In this document: positions 1 through 7,089 of the stretch, in pieces
Position numbering within the stretch: position 1 is the first letter of the stretch
How the letters are laid out: the number at the start of each line of letters is the position of its first letter
NCBI GenBank assembly: GCA_905221605.1
Contig: CAJNDS010000502.1
Location: forward strand, 627,501-670,000
Direction of reading: 5' to 3'
DNA from: Symbiodinium natans
Taxonomy: Eukaryota; Sar; Dinophyceae; Suessiales; Symbiodiniaceae
DNA: 42,500 nucleotides
Made by a program: the position numbers and the translations under genes
Notes under the pieces: model-generated
The model's input: only the letters and a program-made list of their open reading frames with translations
Databases searched by the model: none
Told to the model about the DNA's origin: nothing

Positions 1-77
1 GGTTGGTTTCGGCATTCAATCTGCGATCCGTCACAGCCTGCCAGGCCATGGTCGGGGGCGAGCTGGTCGTGCTGAAG
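1..77 (+). CDS. candidate exon, 5' truncated by window edge
   Basis: Third frame is open from base 3 (start LVSAFNLRSVTACQAM) and ends in AAG followed by GTCGGT, a good splice donor, just before TTTAGGG repeats begin. It ends in phase 0. Function not recognised. Codons favour C or G in third position. Low-moderate confidence because the piece is short. Confidence 0.4.
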
Positions 78-215
78 GTCGGTGGGTTTAGGGTTTAGGG
101 TGTAGGGTCGAAGGGTCGACGGGTCGAAGGGTCGAAGGGTCGAAGGGTCGAAGGGTCGAAGGGTCGAAGGGTCGAAGGGTTTAGGGGTTGGGGTCGAAGG
201 GTGGGAAAATGGTGC
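78..215 (+). repeat. telomere-type tract with GGGTCGAA variant array
   Basis: Two TTTAGGG units (88-103) run into about nine tandem copies of an 8-bp variant, GGGTCGAA (about 104-180), then return to TTTAGGGG. The octamer looks like a mutated and locally amplified telomere unit. It lies in the presumed intron after the first exon. Confidence 0.85.
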
Positions 216-319
216 AGGGGCCCCAACCACACCCTTGAAAAGCACCTAACCCCGAAACCGCTACAGGGTTTCGGGGTTGAGGGACACTTCAATGCCCCTG
301 AACCTTCAGAGAGAGAGAG

Positions 320-397
320 ACCTTGAAGGTGTCGGCCAGCGAGGTCGGGCCCATCCGGCACGGATGTGAAGCGCCCGAGCAGGCAGGGGGAGTGCAG
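320..397 (+). CDS. candidate exon
   Basis: Begins after a GAGAGAGAG stretch (AG acceptor) with ACC TTG AAG and stays open for 26 codons (LKVSASEVGPIRHGCEAPEQ) to CAG|GTGTTGG. It starts and ends in phase 0, matching the phase-0 end of the exon at 1-77. Function unknown. Confidence 0.4.
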
Positions 398-760
398 GTG
401 TTGGAGGTTTCGGGTTTTGGGGGGGGTTTGGGGCCAAGTCAGGGGGTTCAGGTGCTGTTTGTGTGTTTTTGGGCAGGGATTTCGGGGGGTTTGGGGCCCA
501 AGTTTTGGGGGGGGTTGAGGTGTTTTTTTGGTGTTTTAGGGTTCAGAGAATGCGGAGGCGCAGGGTTTCTGCTCTTAAGCCCAAAGCAAAACATCAGCCT
601 TGCCTGAGATCCCAAACCCCTCGGTCTGTGTCAGCTTACACTTGGGTCATGAACAACCTTCTTGGAAGCGCCTGCTCATCAGCAGGGGGGGGAGGAGGGG
701 GTCTCCCGCAAATGGGAGTTTGCGAAAATAACGGCCCCCAATAAAGTACCCCTAAACTCG
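398..760. other. G-rich intron-like stretch
   Basis: Holds degenerate GGGTTTGGGG repeats (398-540), then mixed sequence with a G-rich run near 684-700. Open frames here are low-complexity Gly/Phe/Val readings of the repeat. I see no convincing gene. Confidence 0.5.
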
Positions 761-765
761 GAAAC

Positions 766-789
766 CCCCAACTTCAGCTGAAGTTGGGG
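766..789. repeat. perfect 24-bp palindrome
   Basis: Arms 766-777 and 778-789 are exact reverse complements without a loop (core CTTCAGCTGAAG). It lies about a dozen bases before the candidate exon at 803. Confidence 0.9.
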
Positions 790-802
790 CCTTGCTCAAT
801 AG

Positions 803-931
803 AACTATGAGGGATCCATCTGCTTCATCGGTGTCTATCAGGCGGAAGCTGCCCATCACATCTTGAATAGACTGCTGAGATTCCATTTAGAATGCGAAGT
901 AGTGCAGAATAAAGACTGCAGCCCTATGTAG
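803..931 (+). CDS. candidate exon
   Basis: After CAATAG the frame AAC TAT GAG is open for 42 codons to TAG at 929-931, including GVYQAEAAHHILNRLLRF. It starts in phase 0, matching the phase-0 end at 397. A donor such as GTGCAG near 900 would remove the stop. The opposite strand (886 to 791) also has an ATG frame with an EF-hand-like SFRLIDTDEADG; I prefer + because it is longer, but strand is not settled. Confidence 0.35.
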   Translation, partial: NYEGSICFIGVYQAEAAHHILNRLLRFHLECEVVQNKDCSPM

Positions 932-1022
932 GCAGGCCTTGGGATACCACACATTTCTCGTGTTCAGCGGGTTTTACCTACGAGTATTCTTCAGAGATTT
1001 CACGAACTGGCCAAACTAGTTT

Positions 1023-1120
1023 ACAGCCCCTGAACCATACATACCCAAAACTCCAAACCCCCAAACCCTAAAACCCCAAACCCAAAAAAAAGCCCAAATC
1101 CTAAACCCCAAACCCTAGGC
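1023..1120 (-). repeat. CCCTAAA tract (C-rich on +)
   Basis: Degenerate CCCTAAA/CCCAAAA units ending in CCCTAGG. First member of the C-tract, unique piece, G-tract pattern. Confidence 0.85.
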
Positions 1121-1128
1121 CGCGGTAG

Positions 1129-1215
1129 ATGAACAGCCCTGCGCAGGTGCTACAAGTGGTCCGGCCCAGGCAGACGTCTTTCCCTAGCCCGAAGCCGCGA
1201 GCGCTAAGCCCCCAC
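1129..1215 (+). CDS. weak candidate exon
   Basis: ATG frame after GGTAG, reading NSPAQVLQVVRPRQTS, lies between the C tract (ends 1120) and a G tract (1219-1295). Other frames and the antisense are also open, so strand and frame are uncertain. Confidence 0.2.
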
Positions 1216-1218
1216 CCT

Positions 1219-1295
1219 GGGTTTGGGGTTTGGGGCTTGGGGTTTGGGGCTTGGGGTTTGGGGTTTGGAGTTTGGGGTTTGGGGTTTAGGGTGTC
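1219..1295 (+). repeat. TTTGGGG/TTTAGGG tract
   Basis: About ten heptamers, mostly the TTTGGGG variant, ending in TTTAGGG. Free of other sequence. Confidence 0.9.
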
Positions 1296-1494
1296 TAGGA
1301 CAATTTGGGGTGGGCGGCTTTCCTAAGAGCCGTTTACGTGGCTTGCGACAACCCCCATATTGCTCAAAAGAGGCTCATATACACAGCAGCCATCCACCTA
1401 AAACTGTCCCTCATTTTTTTTTTCCGGGGGTTTCAGGGTTTAGGGTTTCGGTTAAGGGGATTGGGGGCCCGAAATCCCTGAACCCTTGCAAGCC

Positions 1495-1570
1495 CTAAAC
1501 CCTAAACCCTAAAAAATCTACACCCTAAACCCTGAACCTGTAACCCCTAAGCCTAAACCCGAAACTGCAC
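1495..1570 (-). repeat. CCCTAAA tract
   Basis: C-rich telomere-type units preceding the candidate exon at 1585. The 1296-1494 stretch before it holds a T9 run and scattered GGGTTTAGGG, nothing gene-like. Confidence 0.85.
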
Positions 1571-1584
1571 GCTGCTCTGCCCAG

Positions 1585-1679
1585 CCCCGGCATGGTGGTG
1601 GACTTCGATGGCCAGCTGCTTCACGGCGTCCGGGCTTTCCAGGGCCCTACACAACGAGCGCCTGGAGCTTCCACCGGGG
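1585..1679 (+). CDS. candidate exon
   Basis: Begins after the pyrimidine-rich acceptor GCTGCTCTGCCCAG and ends at GT of GTTGGGGTTTAGGG. The + reading GMVVDFDGQLLHGVRAFQG faintly resembles the histidine-bearing strand of 2OG-Fe(II) oxygenase-like proteins, which I would not rely on. The antisense is also open (ALESPDAVKQLAIEVHHHAG) and equally protein-like. C tract left, G tract right. Confidence 0.35.
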
Positions 1680-1680
1680 G

Positions 1681-1720
1681 TTGGGGTTTAGGGTTTAGGG
1701 TTCAGGGTTCAGGGTTTAGG
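1681..1720 (+). repeat. TTTAGGG tract flanked by direct repeat
   Basis: Five to six heptamers with TTCAGGG variants. TTCCACCGGGGG (1669-1680) on the left recurs as TTCCACTGGTGG (1725-1736) on the right, 10 of 12 identical. Confidence 0.8.
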
Positions 1721-1831
1721 GCAGTTCCACTGGTGGCGGGAGGGGGAGGGATCTTTAAAGCAACCTTGCATTAACCCGAGAATCCCGGACCTTAAGTGGG
1801 TCCAGGCGCTTATAGGAGGGGGGGGGGGGGC

Positions 1832-1886
1832 AAACCCTAAACCCCAAACCCTAAACCCTATACCCTATAAACCCTAAACCCTAAAT
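1832..1886 (-). repeat. CCCTAAA tract
   Basis: Six C-rich heptamers, two of them CCCTATA, just after a G12 run (1819-1830). Confidence 0.9.
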
Positions 1887-1976
1887 CGGTACGCCAAGGT
1901 GAGTGCCGTTTTGGAGCAGTGCCGCCTCCAGCACCAGATCGCACCTTGGGCCCAAGCCTACCCTAAAAGCCTTTAG
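1887..1976 (+). CDS. candidate exon
   Basis: Open from the end of the C tract to TAG, reading RYAKVSAVLEQCRLQHQIAP. An AAG|GTGAGT at 1896-1904 is also a textbook donor, so the true exon could be much shorter. G tract follows from about 1990. Confidence 0.35.
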   Translation, partial: RYAKVSAVLEQCRLQHQIAPWAQAYPKSL

Positions 1977-1989
1977 GTTCAGGCGTTTT

Positions 1990-2108
1990 GGGGTTTAGGG
2001 CTGAGGGTTCTGGTTTTTAGGGTTTAGGGTTTAGGTTTTAGGGTTTAGGGTTTAGGGTTTAGGGGGTTTGGGGATTGAAGCTACAATCGCAGGTTTAGGG
2101 TTTAGGGT
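1990..2108 (+). repeat. TTTAGGG tract
   Basis: Degenerate then regular TTTAGGG (2013-2068), with two further units at 2096-2108. Confidence 0.9.
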
Positions 2109-2112
2109 CTTA

Positions 2113-2175
2113 ACCATCTGGGACCCAGAGTGGGCCCTTGAACTCCCTGTTTTGGGAGTTCGAATCTCCGTATCA
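2113..2175 (+). other. tRNA-like / SINE-like fragment with T-arm motif
   Basis: GGAG-TTCGAAT-CTCC (2155-2169) is a T-arm-like hairpin with the conserved TTCGAAT loop, and GAACTCCC/GGGAGTTC (2140-2147, 2154-2161) forms an alternative 8-bp hairpin. The upstream GACCCAGAGTGGGCCCTTG recurs nearly unchanged at about 19840. No full cloverleaf. Probably a short retroelement relic. Confidence 0.35.
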
Positions 2176-2400
2176 AACCCTAAACCCTAAACCCTAAACC
2201 CTTGAAGCAGAAAAGGGGAAGCCTTTGATTCCCAGGTTCGCTCTGGGATTTAGATAAAAAGGCACCGTGTCCTTCACTTTATGCTTTCCCGGGACCTACT
2301 GTATCGTTGAAGACGGGAAGTATAGGGTAACTAAACCCTAATCCTAAACCCTGAACAAACCCTAAACCCTAAACCCTCAACCCTCAACCCTAAACCCTAG
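2176..2400 (-). repeat. two CCCTAAA tracts with 120-bp spacer
   Basis: C tracts at 2174-2204 and 2330-2400. The spacer shows no clear frame or repeat. The second tract ends CCCTAG, giving AG to the next candidate exon. Confidence 0.8.
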
Positions 2401-2480
2401 CTTCTGCAGAAGAAGCAGAGGCCAGGAAGACTCCACGCTTTAGCGTTTTCTGCCAGAGAAGCAACGAGGAGTTGATCCTG
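2401..2480 (+). CDS. candidate exon with GC donor
   Basis: After CCCTAG, reads ASAEEAEARKTPRFSVFCQR and on through SNEELIL to GATCCTG|GCGTAG, a possible GC donor just before an in-frame TAG. The G tract starts at 2507. The antisense is open over the whole piece, so strand is not certain. Confidence 0.35.
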
Positions 2481-2506
2481 GCGTAGCTCCGGCCCCTCGA
2501 AAACAG

Positions 2507-2642
2507 GTTTAGGGGTTAGGGTTTAGGGTTTGGGGCTTGGCAACTTTTGTTTGGCTTTCGGTTTTGCTTCGGCAAAGGTGCACTGCGTGCAGGGTTTAGG
2601 GTTTAGGGGCATGTGCGCAACCCTAAACCCCAAACCCTAAAA
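2507..2642. repeat. TTTAGGG units, spacer, then CCCTAAA units
   Basis: G units at 2507-2540 and 2595-2610, C units at 2618-2642. The spacer between has no convincing frame. Confidence 0.8.
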
Positions 2643-2785
2643 CTCCGTTTGGGACTGACGTGTTCGGCTTGTACGGCACATGCAAGGCTGCATCAGGGTG
2701 CCGCAAAGAATCCCTCGGCTGGCAGGAACAACCCCATGAGGACCCAATGAACCCTATAAGAGGGCTTTCGGTCCATATACCCTGA
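2642..2785 (+). CDS. candidate exon, 47 open codons
   Basis: Directly after the C tract the frame reads TPFGTDVFGLYGTCKAASGC and stays open to TGA at 2783-2785. Third positions favour C/G in the first 100 bases. No known family recognised. The splice end is not visible; an AT-rich (TA)n stretch follows (2849-2861). Confidence 0.45.
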   Translation, partial: TPFGTDVFGLYGTCKAASGCRKESLGWQEQPHEDPMNPIRGLSVHIP

Positions 2786-2924
2786 CAGGGTAGTAGAATA
2801 GCGTATACTTATGTGTAGGTATATACATACATGTACATATATGTCATATATATATATATATGTTTTTTAACTTGTTTATCCTCATTTTTCGTTCACTTCG
2901 TTCCCTGAAGGACTGGGAGCAACC

Positions 2925-3137
2925 GCGCGGACCCTGCGCCGCCGCCTTCACCGCCCTCACCACGGCAAGAGGCCCTCAGAACCAGCGCCATGCCATACAG
3001 GCCGTGCCTGCAAGGCGGAGATGCTCGAGGCGGCCGAAAAGGGGGCGGCATTCGTGGACAAAAAGAGGCCGTCGTCATGTTGCCTTGATTGGCCGTCGCA
3101 ATTGCTTGCCCATGAAGCGAGCTTTGTACTTACTTAG
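2925..3137 (+). CDS. candidate coding segment
   Basis: A GC-rich island in which one + frame holds ACKAEMLEAAEKGAAFVDKK (from about 3006) and is open to TAG at 3135-3137. Two other frames are open over parts of it. The Ala/Glu-rich portion is the most protein-like. Function unknown. Confidence 0.4.
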   Translation, partial: ARTLRRRLHRPHHGKRPSEPAPCHTGRACKAEMLEAAEKGAAFVDKKRPSSCCLDWPSQLLAHEASFVLT

Positions 3138-3654
3138 GCACTGGCTGTGTCTTTCACGTTCTTGTTGCCCCGTCTTGATGTGTGCCGATGTCTCTTCGTG
3201 CAACTCTACTTTGAAGGTTGGTGGGTTTGCCTAGAAGTAGTGCAGACACTAAGCTCTGAACCCTCAAACCCCAATGTTTCAGCCATGTTGTTGTGGCGTC
3301 AGCACTGGGTTCTCAGCCTCGGCTTGTGACCTGATGAGAATGAGTCCTTTAAGTTAAGCAACTCCCTAAATCCTAAGCACATTGTGCCAAACTCAATCCA
3401 AACTCACCCTCAGGCCTACTTAAACCCTGAACCTCCCAACCCTCGCGGCCCCTTGAAATGAATTCTAACCGGGGGCTTATGTTGCCAATGTACCTCAGGA
3501 GGATTTTTCCGCACCGCAGCACAGGGTGTAGGATCCCACTTCAGGGTTAGTGTGAGAAAACCCCAAGGGTTAAAGAGAAGAATCTGGGCCAGTCCCCACC
3601 CTAAGCCCTGTAACCCCTATAAACCGGAAACCTAACGCCTCGACCGTTTAAGCC
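3138..3654. other. mixed sequence, no clear gene
   Basis: A 60-codon + frame runs 3147-3329 (CRCLFVQLYFEGWWVCLEVV) but lacks splice support. After that come diffuse CCCTAAA-like words. I cannot assign a function. Confidence 0.3.
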
Positions 3655-3686
3655 CTGAACCCTAAACCCTAAACCCTAAACCCTAG
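3655..3686 (-). repeat. CCCTAAA tract ending CCCTAG
   Basis: Four units; the last becomes CCCTAG and would supply the splice acceptor of the next exon. Confidence 0.9.
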
Positions 3687-3772
3687 AAGGCTAAAGATAC
3701 GAAGCCAGGCCAGACTGTCCCGCCCTACCTCCGCTTCGTGGGCTCCATCTCCGTAAAGTCCGATGCCCAAAG
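3687..3772 (+). CDS. candidate exon
   Basis: Opens immediately after CCCTAG with AAG GCT AAA, reads KAKDTKPGQTVPPYLRFVGS then ISVKSDAQ, and ends CAAAG|GCGTTT (GC donor) just before a TTTGGGG/TTTAGGG tract (3779-3842). The antisense is also open. C tract left and G tract right. Confidence 0.4.
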
Positions 3773-3778
3773 GCGTTT

Positions 3779-4350
3779 AAGGTTTGGGGTTTAGGGTTTG
3801 GGGTCTTAGGGTTTAGGGTTTGGGGTTTTGGGGCTTAGGGTAAACCCTAGAGCCAACCAAGCCCTTTCGCCCGTAGAGCCCCCACATTGCCTAAGCCCTA
3901 AACACCTACATGCTGGCGACAACACCCAAGCACACCCTAAAGCCTAAACCCCTAAGCCTCTAGAGCCGACACCCCCCCAAAGCCCCGAATAAAGCCCCAA
4001 GAGCCTGGTCAGAACCCCAAGGCTCCCCCCCTAAACCATAGGCCTAAAGCACCGAGATCCTTAAAGCCCCTACAGCCCCGAAAGCCGCAAACCCCTAAGG
4101 CCCCTGAGGCCGTGAACCTTAATCGGGTTTAAGGATCGGGGTTTAGGATGTCCTGTGCGTAAACCCTAAACCCTAAACCACTGAAGCATGTTTTTTTTGT
4201 TCGCAGGTTCTTGGGGTTAGGGTTGAGGGTTTAGGGTTTAGTGTTTCGGGTCTAGGGTTCAGGGTTTTACTCCTTCTTCCCCAAGCGCTTGCCCCCAAAC
4301 CCTGAAGCACAAAGCCCCCTAAGCCCGAACCCCGAAAACCCCTAAACCCC
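3779..4350. repeat. degenerate G- then C-rich telomere-type region
   Basis: TTTAGGG/TTTGGGG units (3779-3842), heavily mutated CCCTAAA words (3843-4110), then short G and C tracts near 4125-4280. Scattered words such as CCCCTAAAGCC suggest old, decayed tracts. No gene seen. Confidence 0.7.
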
Positions 4351-4353
4351 AAA

Positions 4354-4422
4354 CCCGTCAAGCACGAGGCCCAAATCGTTGATCCGAAACGCTTCGGGTT
4401 GCAACCTCTTCCGAAATCTACC
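4354..4422 (+). CDS. weak candidate exon
   Basis: Frame PVKHEAQIVDPKRFGLQPLP is open between two C-rich tracts and ends in a TAA supplied by the next CCTAAACCC. No donor is visible. Confidence 0.25.
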
Positions 4423-4470
4423 TAAACCCTAAACCCTAAACCCTAAACCCTAAACCCTGAACCCTAAACC
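4423..4470 (-). repeat. CCCTAAA tract
   Basis: Six regular C-rich heptamers with one CCCTGAA variant. Confidence 0.95.
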
Positions 4471-4513
4471 ACTCAGGTGTTCTCAGGTGGGCAGTAGGGT
4501 TGAGGGTTCTGGG

Positions 4514-4597
4514 TTGGGATGTTCCCCCGTTTATACTAGGGGGCGCACGATAATCCCTACTATTTAAGGATTGTGATTATCAGGGGTAACATCCCAA
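4514..4597. mobile_element. foldback element with GGGATG termini
   Basis: TTGGGATGTTCCCC (4514-4527) and GGGGTAACATCCCAA (4583-4597) are imperfect inverted repeats around an inner pair GATAATCC/GGATTGTGATTATC. The ends resemble those of the element at 5040-5159, so this looks like a small non-coding foldback family. Confidence 0.55.
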
Positions 4598-4599
4598 GT

Positions 4600-5035
4600 T
4601 CTGGGGTTGTAGGGTTAAAAAGGTGTTTGTTGAGGTTAAGGGCTTTTAGACTTTCAGGGGGGTTGTCAGGGTTAAGGGGTTTTAGGTTTTAAGGGTTTTT
4701 TAGGGTAAAAGGACTTTTAGACCATCAGGGTTTTTAGGGTTTAGGGGTTGAGGGTTTAGGGGTTGAGGGTTTAGGGGTCGGGGCTTAGGGGTTAGGAACC
4801 TTTCCCGCCCCAGGTTGAGGCCTACGCCTTCTAAGTGCCTTTGCATGTTCCTTCCGAAACCCTAAACCCTAAACCCTGAGCCCTAAAGCCCTAAACCCCT
4901 GAAACCCTGAACCCCTAAAACCCTAAAACCCCAAAACCACTAAAACCCCAAAATCCTAAACTCCTAACAACCCCCTAAAGCCCTGAAGCCCTAAGACCCT
5001 AAAACCCTGAAGCCCTAAAGCCCTAAAACCCGAAA
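4600..5035. repeat. degenerate telomere-type words, both orientations
   Basis: GGGTTAAGGGTTTT-like and TTTAGGGGTTGAGGG words (4600-4795), then CCCTAAA/CCCTGAA words (4855-5035). A short pyrimidine-AG site at 4814 is followed by only six open codons. Confidence 0.75.
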
Positions 5036-5039
5036 GCTC

Positions 5040-5159
5040 GGGATGCCCCCCCTTATGCTAACAGTCCTCAATAGAGTTTAGGGTTTAGGGTTTAGGGTTT
5101 AGGGTTTAGGGTTTAATCTAATCCCTCTTAAGGACTGTTAGTCGAAGCGGGAGCATCCC
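5040..5159. mobile_element. inverted repeat enclosing a TTTAGGG tract
   Basis: Arms 5040-5068 and 5131-5159 (29 bp each) match as reverse complements at 24 of 29 positions, with ends GGGATGC/GCATCCC. Between them lie about six perfect TTTAGGG units (5078-5116). The telomere-type tract therefore sits in the loop of a foldback element. Confidence 0.7.
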
Positions 5160-5164
5160 AACCG

Positions 5165-5384
5165 AAAGCACTAAATCCTAAACCCCAAGCCCTATAAACC
5201 CTAAACCCTAAACACTAAACCCTAACCCCCAACCCCTAAACCCTAAACCCTAACCCCCCCCCCCCCCCCCGCCCCCTTTTTTTGCCCAAAAGCCCCTGAA
5301 ATACCCTCAAGCCCGAAAAGAAGCCTGGCTTCGGAGAGCCAGCCCCAGCCCCTAAACCCTAAACCCTAAACCCTAAACCCTAAG
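5165..5384 (-). repeat. CCCTAAA tracts and poly-C run
   Basis: C tract 5165-5253, C17-G-C5-T7 run (5254-5283), then a clean C tract 5346-5384 that ends CCCTAAG and would give an AG acceptor. Confidence 0.85.
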
Positions 5385-5648
5385 CCCCATCGTGCGCACC
5401 GAGGCCGCTCAGCTCCGACACTGTCCTTCAACTGGTGCCCCTGCTGGCCTTGACGGTTTAGGGTTTAGGGTTTAGGGTTTAGGGTTTAGGGTTTAGGGCT
5501 TAGGGTTTAGGGTGTAGGTTTTTAGGGTTAAGGGTGTAGGTTTTTAGGGTTTAGGGTGTAGGTTTTTTAGGGTTTAGGGTTTGCAGATTTTGTCCAGGGT
5601 GTCGAGTTGGGGAATTGCCGGTTGCTACCTATGACAAGCTCTACTACG
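5385..5648 (+). CDS. candidate two-exon segment with telomere-repeat intron
   Basis: Exon 5385-5455 follows CCCTAAG and reads PIVRTEAAQLRHCPSTGAPA plus GLD. The proposed intron 5456-5586 starts GTTTAGGG, is telomere-type repeat throughout and ends TTTGCAG. Exon 5587-5648 restores the frame through a shared GAT codon (DFVQGVELGNCRLLPMTSST) and ends ACG|GCCCTG. The frame-keeping join is the main support; an alternative frame in the second piece (RFCPGCRVGELPVATYDKLY) is also open. Confidence 0.45.
5456..5586 (+). repeat. TTTAGGG tract, possible whole intron
   Basis: 131 bp composed only of TTTAGGG and variants (GTGTAGG, TTTTTAGGG), with GT at the left edge and AG at the right edge. Confidence 0.8.
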
Positions 5649-5899
5649 GCCCTGATCATATAATTTGGGGGGTTTAGGAGTTTGGGGGTTTAGGAGTTTA
5701 GGGGTTTAGGGGGTTATTTAGGGGTTTAGGGAGGTTGCCGCTAGGTTGCCCCAAAGCATGATATACAGTCAACCCTACACCCTCAACCCCTGATTCTTGT
5801 TGTGTCCGAGTAGACACATTTTGCTGGGGCCGCCCCTTGCAGGGACGTGGGCGGAAACCCAACAAAACTAAGCCTTCAAACCTAGAAATTAAGGGGTAT

Positions 5900-6098
5900 A
5901 AGGAGGGACCCTAGAAGGGACCCTTAATCTTATTCCCCTATATAACCCCCCCTATATATATATATATATCTATATACATGTATATGTATATATATATATG
6001 CACCTTTGTTGACCCTTATATATATATATATTATACTCTAATCCATACACCCTGAACCCCTACAGAACCCCTAAGGTCCCTTGTAAGGGTCCCTCCTT
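5900..6098. mobile_element. foldback element, family with CCCTTAATCTTATTCCCC
   Basis: 27-bp arms 5900-5926 and 6072-6098 are near-perfect inverted repeats (AGGAGGGACCC...). The interior has the conserved word CCCTTAATCTTATTCCCCTA and long (TA)n runs (5953-6032). A second copy lies at 25890-26054. Confidence 0.75.
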
Positions 6099-6134
6099 CA
6101 GTCCCTTGGTCCCTTGAAGCCCCGAGAAGCCCAG

Positions 6135-6698
6135 GTGCATGAAATCTGGAAAATGAAGACCAAGCATGTGCTGGTGGAGGAGGGTTTAGGGTTTAGGGTT
6201 TAGGGTTTAGGGTTTAGGGTTTAGGGTTTAGGGTTTAGGGTTTAGGGTTTAGGGTTCAGGGTCTAGGGTTTAGGGTTTAGGGTTTAGGGTCTAGGGTCTA
6301 GGGTTTAGGGTTTTAGGTCTTAGGGATAAGGGGAGATTCTGCTCTGCATTGGAGTTTGCTCGGGTAGGAAGGGAACAACTGCTGCAGCCTGTTGACTCAG
6401 GGTTTAGGATTTAGGGTTTTAGGGATTAGAGATTCTTGCACGACCCAAAGCCCCAAAGGTCTTTTGTACCAGGATGCCCTGGGGTACCCTTTCGAAAACT
6501 AGTTGTCCTTCGAACCCCAAGCTACCCGGGAACCCAGTGCAGCACCCTTAACCCTAAACTCTAAACCGCCCAAACCCTAAACCCTAAACGCTAAACCCCA
6601 GCAGCCCTGTGACTCAGGAGGAAAATGGGCGCCCGCAGATGGCCCTGGACGCCTTCCTCAACGACAAGTTCCTGCGCCTTGCTCAAAATGCAATATGA
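6135..6698 (+). CDS. candidate two-exon segment
   Basis: Exon 6135-6173 (after AAGCCCAG, reading VHEIWKMKTKHVL, donor CTG|GTGGAG) and exon 6618-6695 (after TGTGACTCAG, reading EENGRPQMALDAFLNDKFLR) both start in phase 0. Strong C/G third-position bias (GCC CTG GAC GCC TTC CTC AAC GAC AAG) favours +. The second ends at TGA 6696-6698 unless a donor lies before. Function not recognised. Confidence 0.45.
6183..6325 (+). repeat. long TTTAGGG tract (about 19 units)
   Basis: Nearly perfect heptamers with a few TTCAGGG/TCTAGGG variants. Lies within the presumed intron after 6173. Confidence 0.95.
6545..6598 (-). repeat. CCCTAAA tract
   Basis: Short C-rich tract upstream of the acceptor at 6616-6617. 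Confidence 0.85.
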
Positions 6699-6738
6699 GG
6701 GTTTAGGGTTTAGGGGTTATTGCGCCTTGTTCGACATG
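6673..6738 (+). repeat. direct repeat around two TTTAGGG units
   Basis: TGCGCCTTGCTCAAAATG (6673-6690) recurs as TGCGCCTTGTTCGACATG (6721-6738), 15 of 18 identical, with GGGTTTAGGGTTTAGGGG between. The second copy continues as an open frame RLVRHESALARARAGG. Confidence 0.65.
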
Positions 6739-6990
6739 AAAGCGCCCTTGCACGCGCGCGGGCCGGAGGGATAGTTTACGGTTTAGGGGTTTCGGGGGCA
6801 GGGTTTAGGGTGAAGAATGACTGGTTTTCCCTAAGGGGCTTGTGTCATTTTTTCGATAATTGCCCCCTAAATCCCATTCTAATTATTAATCCCCTTATAT
6901 TAGGGTTTAGGGCTTAGGAGGTTTGGGTTTTTCGGATTCATGAGGCCGAAACCCTAAACTCTCAACATCTCACATCTCCCCTCTTGCAAG

Positions 6991-7089
6991 ACCTCTACGC
7001 AGCAAGGTGACACAAGTAGCATTCTTGGTGATTTTTTCGCTCCGAGATGCCCAGACCCCTGGGAGGATCCAAAAAGTAGATCCCCTTGA
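6991..7089 (+). CDS. candidate terminal exon
   Basis: After the pyrimidine-rich CTCCCCTCTTGCAAG the frame ACC TCT ACG is open for 32 codons (ILGDFFAPRCPDPWEDPKSR) to TGA 7087-7089. An 82-codon and a 178-codon antisense frame also cross this region, so strand is unproven. Confidence 0.3.
   Translation, partial: TSTQQGDTSSILGDFFAPRCPDPWEDPKSRSP

Noticed and set aside
791-886. EF-hand-like antisense frame (FRLIDTDEADGSL)
   Set aside because: The loop has one residue too many for a canonical EF-hand, and the + frame over the same bases is longer and in phase with neighbouring candidate exons.
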